Assembly: GCA_050946575.1 (NCBI GenBank)
Contig: JBMNVB010000010.1
Coordinates: 1 to 63,343 of the forward strand
Reading direction: 5' to 3'
Length of the DNA: 63,343 nucleotides
Origin: JALCRY01 sp050946575
Lineage (GTDB): Bacteria > Bacillota > Clostridia > Peptostreptococcales > Anaerovoracaceae
Shown: positions 1 to 7,859 of the stretch, piece after piece
Layout: each line of letters begins with the position of its first letter
How positions within the stretch are numbered: the stretch's first letter is position 1
Notes under the pieces: generated by a model
Told to the model about the DNA's origin: nothing
The model's input: only the letters and a program-made list of their open reading frames with translations
Database searches by the model: none
Made by a program: the position numbers and the translations under genes

Positions 1-31
1 CCGCTTCGGGTTTCCCGAGATCGAGTCTCAT
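1..31 (-). CDS. 5' end of a riboswitch-controlled gene (partial)
   Basis: Only about ten codons are inside the window (reading MRLDLGKPEA). The ATG at 31-29 follows a weak purine-rich stretch and lies about 50 nt beyond the terminator of the c-di-GMP riboswitch, so it is the likely first gene of the controlled transcript. The product cannot be identified. Genes behind this riboswitch class often encode motility, adhesion or c-di-GMP turnover functions, but nothing here shows which. Confidence 0.4.
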   Translation of the reverse strand, partial: MRLDLGKPEA

Positions 32-81
32 GCCCACTCTCAGTTTTAATTTGTTCCGGCTTCCTATACCTGAGCCCTATT

Positions 82-117
82 AAAAAATCGCTCTTTGGTT
101 TCCAAAACCAAGAGCGA
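82..117 (-). terminator. Riboswitch expression-platform terminator
   Basis: On the minus strand a perfect stem, TCGCTCTTGGTTTT pairing with AAACCAAAGAGCGA, is followed by a run of six T at 87-82. It begins about 20 nt after the c-di-GMP aptamer and before the first ATG, so it is the likely regulated terminator of the riboswitch rather than the end of a gene. Confidence 0.85.
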
Positions 118-136
118 CATCGCTTCCATAATGACC

Positions 137-222
137 TATCGATCATTGCAACCGGCTGTCATACCTTTCGGTGAAGACCCTTGGCTTTGCGTCCCTGCCT
201 TTCGGCAGGTTTGCCAAATATT
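137..222 (-). ncRNA. Cyclic-di-GMP class I riboswitch (GEMM-I)
   Basis: The minus strand carries the hallmark segments of the GEMM-I aptamer in order: GGCAAACC, a GAAA tetraloop closing the first hairpin, GGGACGCAAAGCC, a second hairpin with a GAAA loop, then ATGACAGCCGGTTGC. The GAAA tetraloop and its receptor-like partner and the GACGCAAAGCC core are the most conserved parts of the family. It lies between a strong promoter (278-306) and a terminator (82-117). Binding of c-di-GMP by this class is established knowledge; whether this copy is an on or off switch is not visible. Confidence 0.93.
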
Positions 223-277
223 GATTTTTCATGTGATAGCCGGGATACCCTTTTCCCTTATCTCTATCACTGTCTGT

Positions 278-306
278 AATATACACCATGTTCGGACGGA
301 TGTCAA
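278..306 (-). promoter_or_regulatory. Sigma-A type promoter of the c-di-GMP riboswitch transcript
   Basis: On the minus strand TTGACA (306-301) is followed by a 17-nt spacer and TATATT (283-278). Transcription would start near 271. The leader before the aptamer holds a further hairpin with a GTGATAG/CTATCAC stem. Confidence 0.8.
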
Positions 307-444
307 GGGATTTTCAAGAAAAAGTTGATTTATTTTGATTATTTTCATTCTCACGATATTTATTTGAATATATTCAGATAAATAACAGCGAATTAGACGT
401 GCTTTCGATAAACGGCAGCGGCGAAGCAGGCCGGGCGGCCCTTT

Positions 445-686
445 CGGAGCTGCCCTGATCGGTTTTTTGTGGCGGCCGTCCTGAAAATCGGGGTGCTGCA
501 CGCAAAAATTCCAACGTTTATCGGGGGTCGGACCGCGCGACCGTCCCGAAAACGGCTTTCGAGCTGTATCAATGCCCGAAAACGTTGAAAAAATTGCGTG
601 CACCGATGCGAGATTTCGGGTGGCCGCCACAAAAATTTCCTGATTTTCGTTTTCCGGGCCGGAGCCGGAGCCGGGGCCAGGGACCG
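445..686. repeat. Fold-back repeat, copy 1
   Basis: This 242-bp unit is repeated, apparently without gaps, at 724-965. Each unit is itself a long imperfect inverted repeat. In this copy the left arm (about 469-525, starting GTGGCGGCC) pairs with the right arm (about 574-630, ending GGCCGCCAC) around a loop of about 48 nt that contains ATCAATGC. The unit is non-coding as far as I can judge: reading frames crossing it are low-complexity and resemble no family. It could be a MITE-like element or a structured RNA downstream of pnp. Confidence 0.8.
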
Positions 687-723
687 CTAAAAAGTTACCG
701 GCATTGATGCCGCTGCGGAGTGA

Positions 724-965
724 CGGAGCTGCCCTGACCGGTTTTTTGTGGCGGCCGGCCTGAAAACCGGGGCGCTGCACGCAAAAATTCCAACGTTTGT
801 CGGGGGTCGGACCGCGCGACAGGCCCGAAAACGGCTTTCGAGCTGTATCAATGCCCGAAAACGTTGAAAAAATTGCGTGCACCGATGCGAAATCCCGGCC
901 GGCCGCCACAAAAATTTCCTGATTTTCGTTTTCCGGGCCGGAGCCGGGGCCGGGGCCAGGGACCG
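724..965. repeat. Fold-back repeat, copy 2
   Basis: This is the second 242-bp copy of the unit at 445-686, differing by scattered substitutions, several of them compensating changes between the two arms (for example CGGCC against GGCCG near the arm ends). It keeps the ATCAATGC octamer in the loop (847-854). The 37-bp gap between copies carries one more octamer, in the opposite orientation (701-708). The rest of 307-1045 shows no supportable gene. Confidence 0.8.
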
Positions 966-1045
966 GGCTCGGATCGGATCAGAATCCGGAGCCCGCAGTA
1001 CCGGATCCGCGGCCGCCGCCCCGCCGCCTGCGCTGCTGTCCGCAT

Positions 1046-1073
1046 AACAAAAGCGGGGCCCGCAGACCCCGCC
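1046..1073 (-). terminator. Terminator of pnp
   Basis: The GC stem GCGGGGTC/GGCCCCGC is followed on the minus strand by CTTTTGTT. It lies 27 bp after the pnp stop codon and separates pnp from the fold-back repeats. Confidence 0.75.
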
Positions 1074-1099
1074 GGTTTCCCTGTTCAGTTTTCAGCGCA

Positions 1100-3220
1100 T
1101 CAGTCAGGCAGCTTTGTCCTTCTCAGGTTTATCCTGCCCTGGTTGTCGATCTCCGACACTCTGACCTCTATCTTGTCTCCGATATTCATCATGTCCTCGA
1201 CCTTTTCGACCCTGTGCTTCGCCATCTTCGAGATGTGCAGCAGGCCCTCCTGGCCCGGCAGCACCTCGATGAACGCTCCGAAGTTCATTATGCGCTTGAC
1301 AGTTCCCATATAGACCTTGCCGACTTCGACATCCTCGACGAGGAGTTCGATCTCATGCAGCGCGGCTTCGGCGCTTTCCATATCCGGACCGGCAATGTAG
1401 ACCATGCCGTCCTCCTCGATATCGATCTTCGCGCCTGTCGCGTCTGCGATACCGTTGATCGTCTTTCCTCCCGGCCCGATGATCGTTCTGATCTTCTCCT
1501 GTTCGACCTGCATCGTGAGGATCCTCGGTGCGAGCGGCGAGATCTCCGGACGCGGTTCCGGAATGCAGTCGAGCATCTCCTTCATGATCTGCGCTCTGCC
1601 TTCGTGCGCCTGCGCCAGAGCCTTCTCGAGTATCTCCCTCGGGAGGCCGTGGATCTTTGTGTCGAGCTGCAGCGCCGTGATGCCGTCCGCTGTCCCGGCC
1701 ACCTTGAAGTCCATGTCGCCGAAGAAGTCTTCGAGCCCCTGGATGTCGGAAAGGATAACCGGTTCTCCGACGATCGAGCCGTCGTCATCGAGCACGCTCA
1801 TGAGCCCCATGGCAATGCCCGCGACCGGTTTTTTGATCGGCACGCCGGCGTCCATGAGCGCGAGAGTGCTTCCGCAGACCGACGCCTGCGATGACGATCC
1901 GTTCGATGAAAGTATCTCGGAGACCACTCTGATCGCGTACGGGAAATCCTCTTCCGGCGGTATCATCGGGCGCAGAGCTCTCTCCGCGAGCGCGCCGTGT
2001 CCGATCTCGCGGCGTCCCGGGCTCCTCATCCTGCCGGCTTCGCCCGTGCAGTAAGGCGGGAAGTTATAGTGATGCATGTATCTCTTGCCCGTGAGTTCCG
2101 TTATGCCGTCAATGCGCTGTCCGTCGCTGAGAGGTCCGAGCGTGCAGACTGACATTGCCTGCGTCTGGCCCCTCGTGAACAGCCCCGATCCGTGCGTCCT
2201 CGGAAGCAGTCCCACTTCGCAGTACACCGGCCTGATCTCCTTCGGGAGCCTGTTGTCCGGCCTGATCCCGTCCTCAAGGATCAGCTTCCTGACCTGTTCC
2301 TTCGTTATCTGATATAAAACGCTGCCTATATCCTTTTCCATATCCGGATACTCTTCCGGATACAGCTCGGCGAAATGTTCTTTCGTCTCGACTTCCACAG
2401 CGTCCATGTTGTCGAGCCTCTCCTGCTTTTCCTGAGTATGGACCGCTTCTCTCATCTTGTTTTCCGCGTAAGCCCTTACGTCGGCTTCAAGCTGCTCGTC
2501 CACCGTCTTGAGTCCGAAATCTCTCTTCGGCTTTCCCACTTCCGCGACGATCTGCTCTATCCATTCGACAATGCTCTTTATCTCTTCATGAGCGAACATG
2601 ATAGCGTCGATCATCACGTCTTCCGGGATCTCATTCGCCCCGGCCTCGACCATCATTATCGCGCCCTTCGTTCCGGCGACTGTGAGCTCGAGATCGCTCT
2701 GCTCCTTCTGTTCCAGAGTCGGATTGATCACGAAATGCCCGTCCACTCTTCCGACAATGACCGCGGCCGTCGGGCCGTCCCAAGGGATATCCGAGATCGC
2801 GAGCGCGATCGAAGATCCTATCATCGCCGTAACATTCGACGGCGCGTCGAGATCCATCGACATGACCGTCGCGACCACCTGCACGTCGTTCACGAACCCC
2901 TTCGGGAACAGAGGGCGCAGCGGCCTGTCCATGAGCCTTGAATTCAGCACTCCTGTTTCTGCCGGCCTTCCTTCTCTCTTGATGAATCCGCCGGGGATCT
3001 TTCCGGCCGCGTACATTTTCTCTTCATAGTCGCAGCTGAGCGGGAAGAAATCAACGTCCTGCCTCGGCTCGTCAGACGCGCACGCCGTGACATTCACGAC
3101 CGTATCCGCGTATCTCATCATGACCTGTCCGTTAGCCTGCTCGCAGACCTTCCCTATCTCCGCCTGCAGCAATCTCCCGCCAACGGCTGTCTGGTAAACT
3201 TTATATCCTTCATACTTCAT
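1100..3220 (-). CDS. pnp: Polyribonucleotide nucleotidyltransferase (PNPase)
   Basis: PNPase is the phosphate-dependent 3'-5' exoribonuclease of the RNA degradosome; it also polymerises RNA in reverse. The 706-residue product has the usual architecture: two RNase PH domains separated by a helical region, a KH domain near residues 555-620 with IIGPGGKTI, and a C-terminal S1 domain around 625-700 (VYMGTVKRIMNFGAFIEVLPG). The GSSSQASVCG segment of the second RNase PH core is intact. The start follows a GGAGG about 15 nt upstream. It lies downstream of rpsO as in most bacteria; a GC hairpin in the 84-bp gap may attenuate or process the shared transcript. Confidence 0.97.
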   Translation of the reverse strand: MKYEGYKVYQTAVGGRLLQAEIGKVCEQANGQVMMRYADTVVNVTACASDEPRQDVDFFPLSCDYEEKMYAAGKIPGGFIKREGRPAETGVLNSRLMDRPLRPLFPKGFVNDVQVVATVMSMDLDAPSNVTAMIGSSIALAISDIPWDGPTAAVIVGRVDGHFVINPTLEQKEQSDLELTVAGTKGAIMMVEAGANEIPEDVMIDAIMFAHEEIKSIVEWIEQIVAEVGKPKRDFGLKTVDEQLEADVRAYAENKMREAVHTQEKQERLDNMDAVEVETKEHFAELYPEEYPDMEKDIGSVLYQITKEQVRKLILEDGIRPDNRLPKEIRPVYCEVGLLPRTHGSGLFTRGQTQAMSVCTLGPLSDGQRIDGITELTGKRYMHHYNFPPYCTGEAGRMRSPGRREIGHGALAERALRPMIPPEEDFPYAIRVVSEILSSNGSSSQASVCGSTLALMDAGVPIKKPVAGIAMGLMSVLDDDGSIVGEPVILSDIQGLEDFFGDMDFKVAGTADGITALQLDTKIHGLPREILEKALAQAHEGRAQIMKEMLDCIPEPRPEISPLAPRILTMQVEQEKIRTIIGPGGKTINGIADATGAKIDIEEDGMVYIAGPDMESAEAALHEIELLVEDVEVGKVYMGTVKRIMNFGAFIEVLPGQEGLLHISKMAKHRVEKVEDMMNIGDKIEVRVSEIDNQGRINLRRTKLPD

Positions 3221-3270
3221 ATTAACAACTGCCTCCTGTTAACATATTCCGAACGCTCACATTGAAATCG

Positions 3271-3290
3271 GCCCGCGCGGATGCGCGGGC
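3271..3290 (-). promoter_or_regulatory. Hairpin between rpsO and pnp
   Basis: A near-perfect GC-rich stem-loop (GCCCGCGC against GCGCGGGC) lies just after the rpsO stop. On the minus strand it is not followed by a proper T run, so a processing or attenuation site is more likely than a full terminator. RNase cleavage between rpsO and pnp is well known in other bacteria. Confidence 0.5.
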
Positions 3291-3304
3291 CTGTTTCGTA
3301 AACG

Positions 3305-3571
3305 CTATTTTCTGAGTCCGAGACTGGCTACGAGTTCTCTGTATGCCTCAAGGTCGTTCTCCCTGAGGTAGTTCAGAAGGTTCCTTCTTCTTCCTACCAT
3401 CTTCAGCAGACCTCTTCTCGAATGATGGTCGTGCTTGTGGACTTTGAGGTGTTCGTTCAGATCGTTGATCCTGTATGTGAGTATCGCGATCTGCACTTCC
3501 GGGGAACCCGTATCCCCTTCTTTTCTTCCGTACTTCTCGATTATTTCAGCCTTCTTAGCCTGATCGATCAT
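3305..3571 (-). CDS. rpsO: 30S ribosomal protein S15
   Basis: S15 is a primary 16S rRNA binding protein of the central domain of the small subunit. The 88-residue product matches the family length and has the conserved elements GDTGSPEVQIAILT, HKHDHHSRRGLL and the RRRNLLNYL helix. The ATG is preceded by AAGGAG at good spacing. It has its own promoter (3666-3694) after the catabolic cassette, which has displaced it from its usual place directly after ribF. Confidence 0.98.
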   Translation of the reverse strand: MIDQAKKAEIIEKYGRKEGDTGSPEVQIAILTYRINDLNEHLKVHKHDHHSRRGLLKMVGRRRNLLNYLRENDLEAYRELVASLGLRK

Positions 3572-3665
3572 AATAATTCTCCTTTTCCTGAAATACGCTT
3601 CCTGCCCGGCCGCCGTCAGGAGTGATCGCGCGGCTGAGCGGAAAGTAACTATGACTTACCGCATA

Positions 3666-3701
3666 ATAATATCAAAAGCATCAATGCAAGTCAAGCATTG
3701 A
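3666..3701 (-). promoter_or_regulatory. rpsO promoter with inverted octamer copies
   Basis: On the minus strand TTGACT (3694-3689), a 17-nt spacer and TATTAT (3671-3666) form a good sigma-A promoter. The spacer contains GCATTGAT, and TCAATGC lies just upstream of the -35 box, so the two 7-mers form an inverted repeat with a 7-nt gap centred on the -35 element. This arrangement looks like an operator, but no protein is known to bind it. Confidence 0.7.
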
Positions 3702-3721
3702 CAGCGGCTGTGCCCGGCGCG

Positions 3722-5326
3722 CTATTTTCCGTTCAGCGCGTGGAACGCCTTTTCGTTCTGCTTGTGCAGTTCCTTAAATACCGGCATGATCTTATCATAT
3801 ACCGCCGTATTTTCGCTGTTCGGCCGGTACGCGGCCTTGACTGGGATAAGCCCCTTGATGTCCTTGATATCGTCAACAAACCCGAGCCCGACAGCCATTA
3901 CGGCCGCCGCTCCCATCGCGCCCACGTTCTGCGGATCGCTGATCGTCTCGACCGTGCGTCCGAGAACGTCCGCGAGTATCTGGCATGTGAGAGGCGAAAG
4001 CGCTCCGCCGCCCACGAACCTGACCGGATCCGACGTCGGCGTCTTTCTGGACTGCTCCTCTATCATCCAGCGGTAATGCATTGATATTCCTTCGAGCACG
4101 GCGTGGATGAGTTCCTTCGCGTTCGTCTCGAGTCCGAGGTTGAAGAACATCCCGCGGGAATCCACGTCTTCGAACGGGCATCTGTTTCCCTGGAGCCACG
4201 GAGTGAAGATCACGCCGTTGCTGCCGGCCGGAACGTCCTTGATTTTGTCGATAATGTAGCTGTAGATATTTTTCTGCGCGGCCTCGCTGTCCTCGTACGC
4301 GAACCTGTGGTCGGAGAACACTTCGAGATCATCGAGCCCGAGGTGGTCGCGGGCCCATTCGAGGCATTTGCCGGCCGTCTCGAGTTCGGCGTAATAATTG
4401 TACGTCTCGGGATCGACGCCCGGTATCGCTCCGATCATGCAGTTAATGTCCAGCAGAGGCTTGTCGACCACTGTCGATACCCAGCCGGATGTTCCCGTGT
4501 AGATATGCGTATCGCCCGGAAGGACGGCTCCGCATCCCACTCCCGTGAGGGAAACATCGTTCCCTCCGGAAAATACCGGCGTGCCCGGCAGAAGACCCAT
4601 CTCCTCCGCGCGGTCCTCGAGCAGCGATCCGACGACGTCCGTCGCCTTGATAAGAGGAGACAGCTGACTGTAATCCACGCCGACCATATCGCAGAGCTCC
4701 CTGCTCCAGCAGTTTTTCCCGGGCCTCATGTCGTACAGGAACGCCGCGTACGCGCTGTCCGGAGTAGCAGTATAGTTCCCGGTCATGCGCATTGCCAGAT
4801 AATCCTTGGCGTCCATATATTTATATGTCTTAGCCATGATATCCGGCTCGTTTTCTTTCACCCAGTTGTACTTCCACGGCGGATCCTTCACGCTTCCGGC
4901 CGCGGTCTTCCCGATGCGGATCCATTTCAGAAGGCGCCTTGCATTCATGCCGGCGATCTTCACGCCGAACGCCACCCCTTCTTCATACTGCTTCTTCGCC
5001 CGCGCGTCCAGATAATTCATGGACGGTCTCAGCACTTTGCCGTCTCTGTCCACGAGTATCAGACACTGGCACTGAGCGCAGAACGATACCCCCTTCACAT
5101 CGCAGGGATCCACGCCGCTTTCTTCAAGCATTGCCTTAGTCGACGTGCATATCGCATCCCACCACTCATCGGGGTCCTGCTCCGCGCCGCCGTTATCGAG
5201 CAGCGTCAGATTGTAATCCGTCAGATGACCATTGACATATTTGATTTTCTCTTCTTCGGATATGCTGAACAGACAGGATTTCACGCCTGTCGTCCCGATA
5301 TCGTAAGCAACCACAAAAACAGCCAT
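3722..5326 (-). CDS. FGGY-family carbohydrate kinase
   Basis: This is an ATP-dependent sugar or polyol kinase of the xylulokinase/glycerokinase superfamily. The 534-residue protein begins MAVFVVAYDIGTTGVKSCLF, the phosphate-1 motif, and has GGNDVSLTGVG with the probable catalytic Asp, YTGTSGW and the late VGGGALSPLTCQILADVLG adenosine motif. I start it at 5326, where AAAGGTGAG precedes the ATG, not at an in-frame ATG 36 nt earlier. It is the last gene of a three-gene cassette with an aldolase and a class III aminotransferase, so its product probably feeds the aldolase. The substrate cannot be deduced; a ketose or amino-sugar derivative is plausible. Confidence 0.88.
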   Translation of the reverse strand: MAVFVVAYDIGTTGVKSCLFSISEEEKIKYVNGHLTDYNLTLLDNGGAEQDPDEWWDAICTSTKAMLEESGVDPCDVKGVSFCAQCQCLILVDRDGKVLRPSMNYLDARAKKQYEEGVAFGVKIAGMNARRLLKWIRIGKTAAGSVKDPPWKYNWVKENEPDIMAKTYKYMDAKDYLAMRMTGNYTATPDSAYAAFLYDMRPGKNCWSRELCDMVGVDYSQLSPLIKATDVVGSLLEDRAEEMGLLPGTPVFSGGNDVSLTGVGCGAVLPGDTHIYTGTSGWVSTVVDKPLLDINCMIGAIPGVDPETYNYYAELETAGKCLEWARDHLGLDDLEVFSDHRFAYEDSEAAQKNIYSYIIDKIKDVPAGSNGVIFTPWLQGNRCPFEDVDSRGMFFNLGLETNAKELIHAVLEGISMHYRWMIEEQSRKTPTSDPVRFVGGGALSPLTCQILADVLGRTVETISDPQNVGAMGAAAVMAVGLGFVDDIKDIKGLIPVKAAYRPNSENTAVYDKIMPVFKELHKQNEKAFHALNGK

Positions 5327-5358
5327 TCTCTCACCTTTCGTGCAATGTGCGGCAGCGG

Positions 5359-6369
5359 TCACTTTCCTTCCATTTTCGAATACTTTTTCACATAAAATCT
5401 CCGCATGATCCTTGAATCGACCGGAGAGATTTTCTTGACTTTACCCAAAGATGCGGCGGCGAAATAAGCAATGCAGTTTTTCCGGACGAGCATAGATACT
5501 GCCGCCTCGTCACCGTTCTGTCCCGTGCAGAGCGCCCCCTCGCCTTCTATCAGCACGGCGGGGGCTTTCTCGAGAGCCTGCCTGACGGCCGCTTCGTCGT
5601 TCGGGACGAACAGCGCAGCCGGCCCGATCATCTGCGCATAATCGTCGAGGTACGCTCCGAGGTCCATTTTCATATCGAGATAATCCATAACGATCCTGTC
5701 GCGATTCAGGAATGCGTTATATCCCGACACCTTTTCCGCTTCCGTAAGATAGTGGGTGCCGTCCTCGATGCTGATATCGTCCATGTCGCGCCTGAGCATC
5801 GGGCTCGCCGAGCAGAGATATTTTTCGCACGCCGATTCTAGCGTATGCGCCATATCGAACACTTCATCGTAGTCCGATCCGCGGCAGACGACTCCGTGTC
5901 TCTGCATGATCACGGCCTTCCCGGCTGATCTTCTGACAGTTTCGGCTACATATTTGCTGAGCTTCTTCGTTCCGGGAAGTGCGTATTTCGCGACGAGCAC
6001 TCCCGGCCCGATGCCGTCGTATGTACGGTCGAACCAGACATGATCTATCCCCATCGCGCTTACGGCGGACGCCATATTCTGATGCGTATGGATGATTATC
6101 TCCGTGTCCGGAGTTTCCTCGTATATCCGGGCGTGCAGTCTGTATTCGCTTGACGGAGCTGTCCCGCCTTCATACTTTCCGGTCCGGATGTCCACTTCGA
6201 TGACTTCATCCTCGGTAAGCGTGTCATAGGCTTTTCCGCTCGCAGTAATAACGAACGAGTTTTCGCCCGTCCTTACGGATACGTTTCCCCACGTCCTTTC
6301 GATAAGGCCGGTGCGGGAAAGTTCCCGCCCGGCTTTTATCACTAACTGTTTCGCTTCGGATCTTCTCAT
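5359..6369 (-). CDS. Class II aldolase/adducin-family protein with C-terminal extension
   Basis: The N-terminal ~210 residues match the zinc-dependent class II aldolases (L-fuculose-phosphate aldolase and relatives): TWGNVSVRTG, SGKAYDTL, the substrate loop APSSEYRLHARIY, the metal site IIHTHQN and a third histidine in MQRHGVV. The product is 336 residues against about 215 for a plain aldolase. The extra ~120 residues end in a positively charged RRFYVKKY segment and look like the second domain seen in some longer family members. The start at 6369 lies 4 nt after the upstream aminotransferase stop, implying translational coupling. The likely role is cleavage of a phosphorylated sugar from the neighbouring kinase; the substrate is unknown. 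Confidence 0.85.
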   Translation of the reverse strand: MRRSEAKQLVIKAGRELSRTGLIERTWGNVSVRTGENSFVITASGKAYDTLTEDEVIEVDIRTGKYEGGTAPSSEYRLHARIYEETPDTEIIIHTHQNMASAVSAMGIDHVWFDRTYDGIGPGVLVAKYALPGTKKLSKYVAETVRRSAGKAVIMQRHGVVCRGSDYDEVFDMAHTLESACEKYLCSASPMLRRDMDDISIEDGTHYLTEAEKVSGYNAFLNRDRIVMDYLDMKMDLGAYLDDYAQMIGPAALFVPNDEAAVRQALEKAPAVLIEGEGALCTGQNGDEAAVSMLVRKNCIAYFAAASLGKVKKISPVDSRIMRRFYVKKYSKMEGK

Positions 6370-6373
6370 GTCT

Positions 6374-7858
6374 TTATTTTTCAGTCGGCATCTCTTCAAC
6401 GTCGGCGAATATGCGGTCGAATATATCGAGTATATCCTGCAGCATGCTGTCATCGTACGCTCCGCTCGTGTAGAGCCTGTTCCCGGCAAGCGTCACGATG
6501 CCGTTCGCCATATAGGCGCAGCCCATGTGCTCCATTTCTTCTTTCCGGATCGTCGTCTGTCTGAGCACTTCCGGAATCGTCCACGGTTTCGACCAGTCGA
6601 TATAGAAGTGCATCGTGCCAGTGGTCTCGATGTGGCATATCGAACCCTGGTTGTACGCCACGAACGGGAGAGCGTATTTGTCGATGATCTCGTTCACGCC
6701 CTTTATCAGTTTGTCGCCGAATTCGCCCGCGCGTTTTATTGCGTGCGTCTTCTCTATCTCGCATAACGCGTAATATCCAGCAACGCAGCTTATCGGAGTA
6801 GCCGCCATCGTTCCGCCGACAAGCGCCTTCGGATGATGCGCCGCGCCGCCGATGCCCGCGGACAGATATTTCATGTACTCTTTCTTTCCGCCGAGGCCGC
6901 CCGCTCCCGGATATCCTCCGGCGATGATCTTGCCGAGTATAGTAAGGTCAGGCGAGCATCCGAAGTAATCCTGAGCGCCGGACATGCCGACTCTGAATCC
7001 CGTGACTACTTCGTCGAATATAAGCAATGCTCCGTATTTCCTGCAGAGTCTCTCGACGCCGTTGTTGAAATATTTATCGACCGGCCAGGTCCCGCTCTCC
7101 GGACCTACAGGCTCGACTATGACAGCGGCCGTGCCGCCGTTCAGTTTGTTTCTCTTCAGTTTCCTCTCGAGATCGTCGAGATCGTTCGGGAAGAAATCGT
7201 CCGTATGCGAGAAGCAGAATCTCGGAACGCCCTTGGCCTGCGTCCATTTCGATCCCGGGATCCTGATGCCCCACGCGAGCTGATCGGACCAGCCGTGATA
7301 GGCGCCGCCCATCTTGAGGATGTTCTTTTTCTTTGTGGCAAGTCTCGCGACTCTGATGGCCGCCATGTCCGCTTCCGTTCCGGAGCCGAACATCCTGAAC
7401 ATCTCCACGCTCGGCATGCAGTCGCATATCTTCTTCGCCAGCTTATATTCGTATTCGTGGAACAGACCCGTCGACGGCCCGCAGTCGTTCAGGAGTTCTA
7501 TGACCTTATCCCTTACGGCCGGCGGATTCGAACCCAGCATCGTCGGGCCGCCCGCCTGAAGAAAGTCATAGTATTTGTTTCCGTCGACATCATAGAGATA
7601 CGCTCCCTCGGCCTTGTTGAATGCAAGCGGGAACGGATAGTTGAAAGCGAGGTTGTGCTGTACACCTCCCGGGATGATCTCCTTCGCCTCATCGATCATC
7701 TCTTTGGATTTTTTGCACTTCTTCTCGAAATACTCCTCTTCATACTCCTTTAATTTCGACTTCTTGATCGAGAATACAGGAAGTTTCGTCATTCTTTCGA
7801 GTTTTCTGTTGACCTCGGTTGCGTTCAGATACTCAGATATACCGAATTCACGTTCCAT
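6374..7858 (-). CDS. Class III aminotransferase, glutamate-1-semialdehyde aminomutase-like
   Basis: This 494-residue PLP enzyme belongs to aminotransferase class III. Visible motifs are FGSGTEADMAAIRVAR, the PLP-contacting IFDEVVTGFRVG and the Schiff-base lysine in TILGKIIAGGYPGAGG. It is longer than HemL (about 430) and no other haem gene is nearby, so biosynthetic HemL is unlikely. Its ribosome binding site lies within the last codons of ribF and its ATG is 1 nt from the ribF stop, so the cassette is translated from the ribF transcript. With the aldolase and kinase it suggests catabolism of an amino-substituted sugar or polyol, transamination giving a carbonyl compound for phosphorylation and cleavage. 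That order is inference. Confidence 0.87.
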   Translation of the reverse strand: MEREFGISEYLNATEVNRKLERMTKLPVFSIKKSKLKEYEEEYFEKKCKKSKEMIDEAKEIIPGGVQHNLAFNYPFPLAFNKAEGAYLYDVDGNKYYDFLQAGGPTMLGSNPPAVRDKVIELLNDCGPSTGLFHEYEYKLAKKICDCMPSVEMFRMFGSGTEADMAAIRVARLATKKKNILKMGGAYHGWSDQLAWGIRIPGSKWTQAKGVPRFCFSHTDDFFPNDLDDLERKLKRNKLNGGTAAVIVEPVGPESGTWPVDKYFNNGVERLCRKYGALLIFDEVVTGFRVGMSGAQDYFGCSPDLTILGKIIAGGYPGAGGLGGKKEYMKYLSAGIGGAAHHPKALVGGTMAATPISCVAGYYALCEIEKTHAIKRAGEFGDKLIKGVNEIIDKYALPFVAYNQGSICHIETTGTMHFYIDWSKPWTIPEVLRQTTIRKEEMEHMGCAYMANGIVTLAGNRLYTSGAYDDSMLQDILDIFDRIFADVEEMPTEK

Positions 7859-7859
7859 A

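Noticed and set aside
229..909. Open frames through the fold-back repeats (up to 226 codons)
   Set aside because: The translations repeat with the DNA, resemble no family, lack ribosome binding sites and overlap the c-di-GMP riboswitch promoter. High GC explains the open frames.
4103..5395. A 430-codon plus-strand frame opposite the FGGY kinase
   Set aside because: It is a shadow of a confidently identified kinase and has no recognisable domain.
6374..7858. HemL of tetrapyrrole biosynthesis
   Set aside because: The protein is longer than HemL, no haem genes are near, and the coupled kinase and aldolase point to catabolism.
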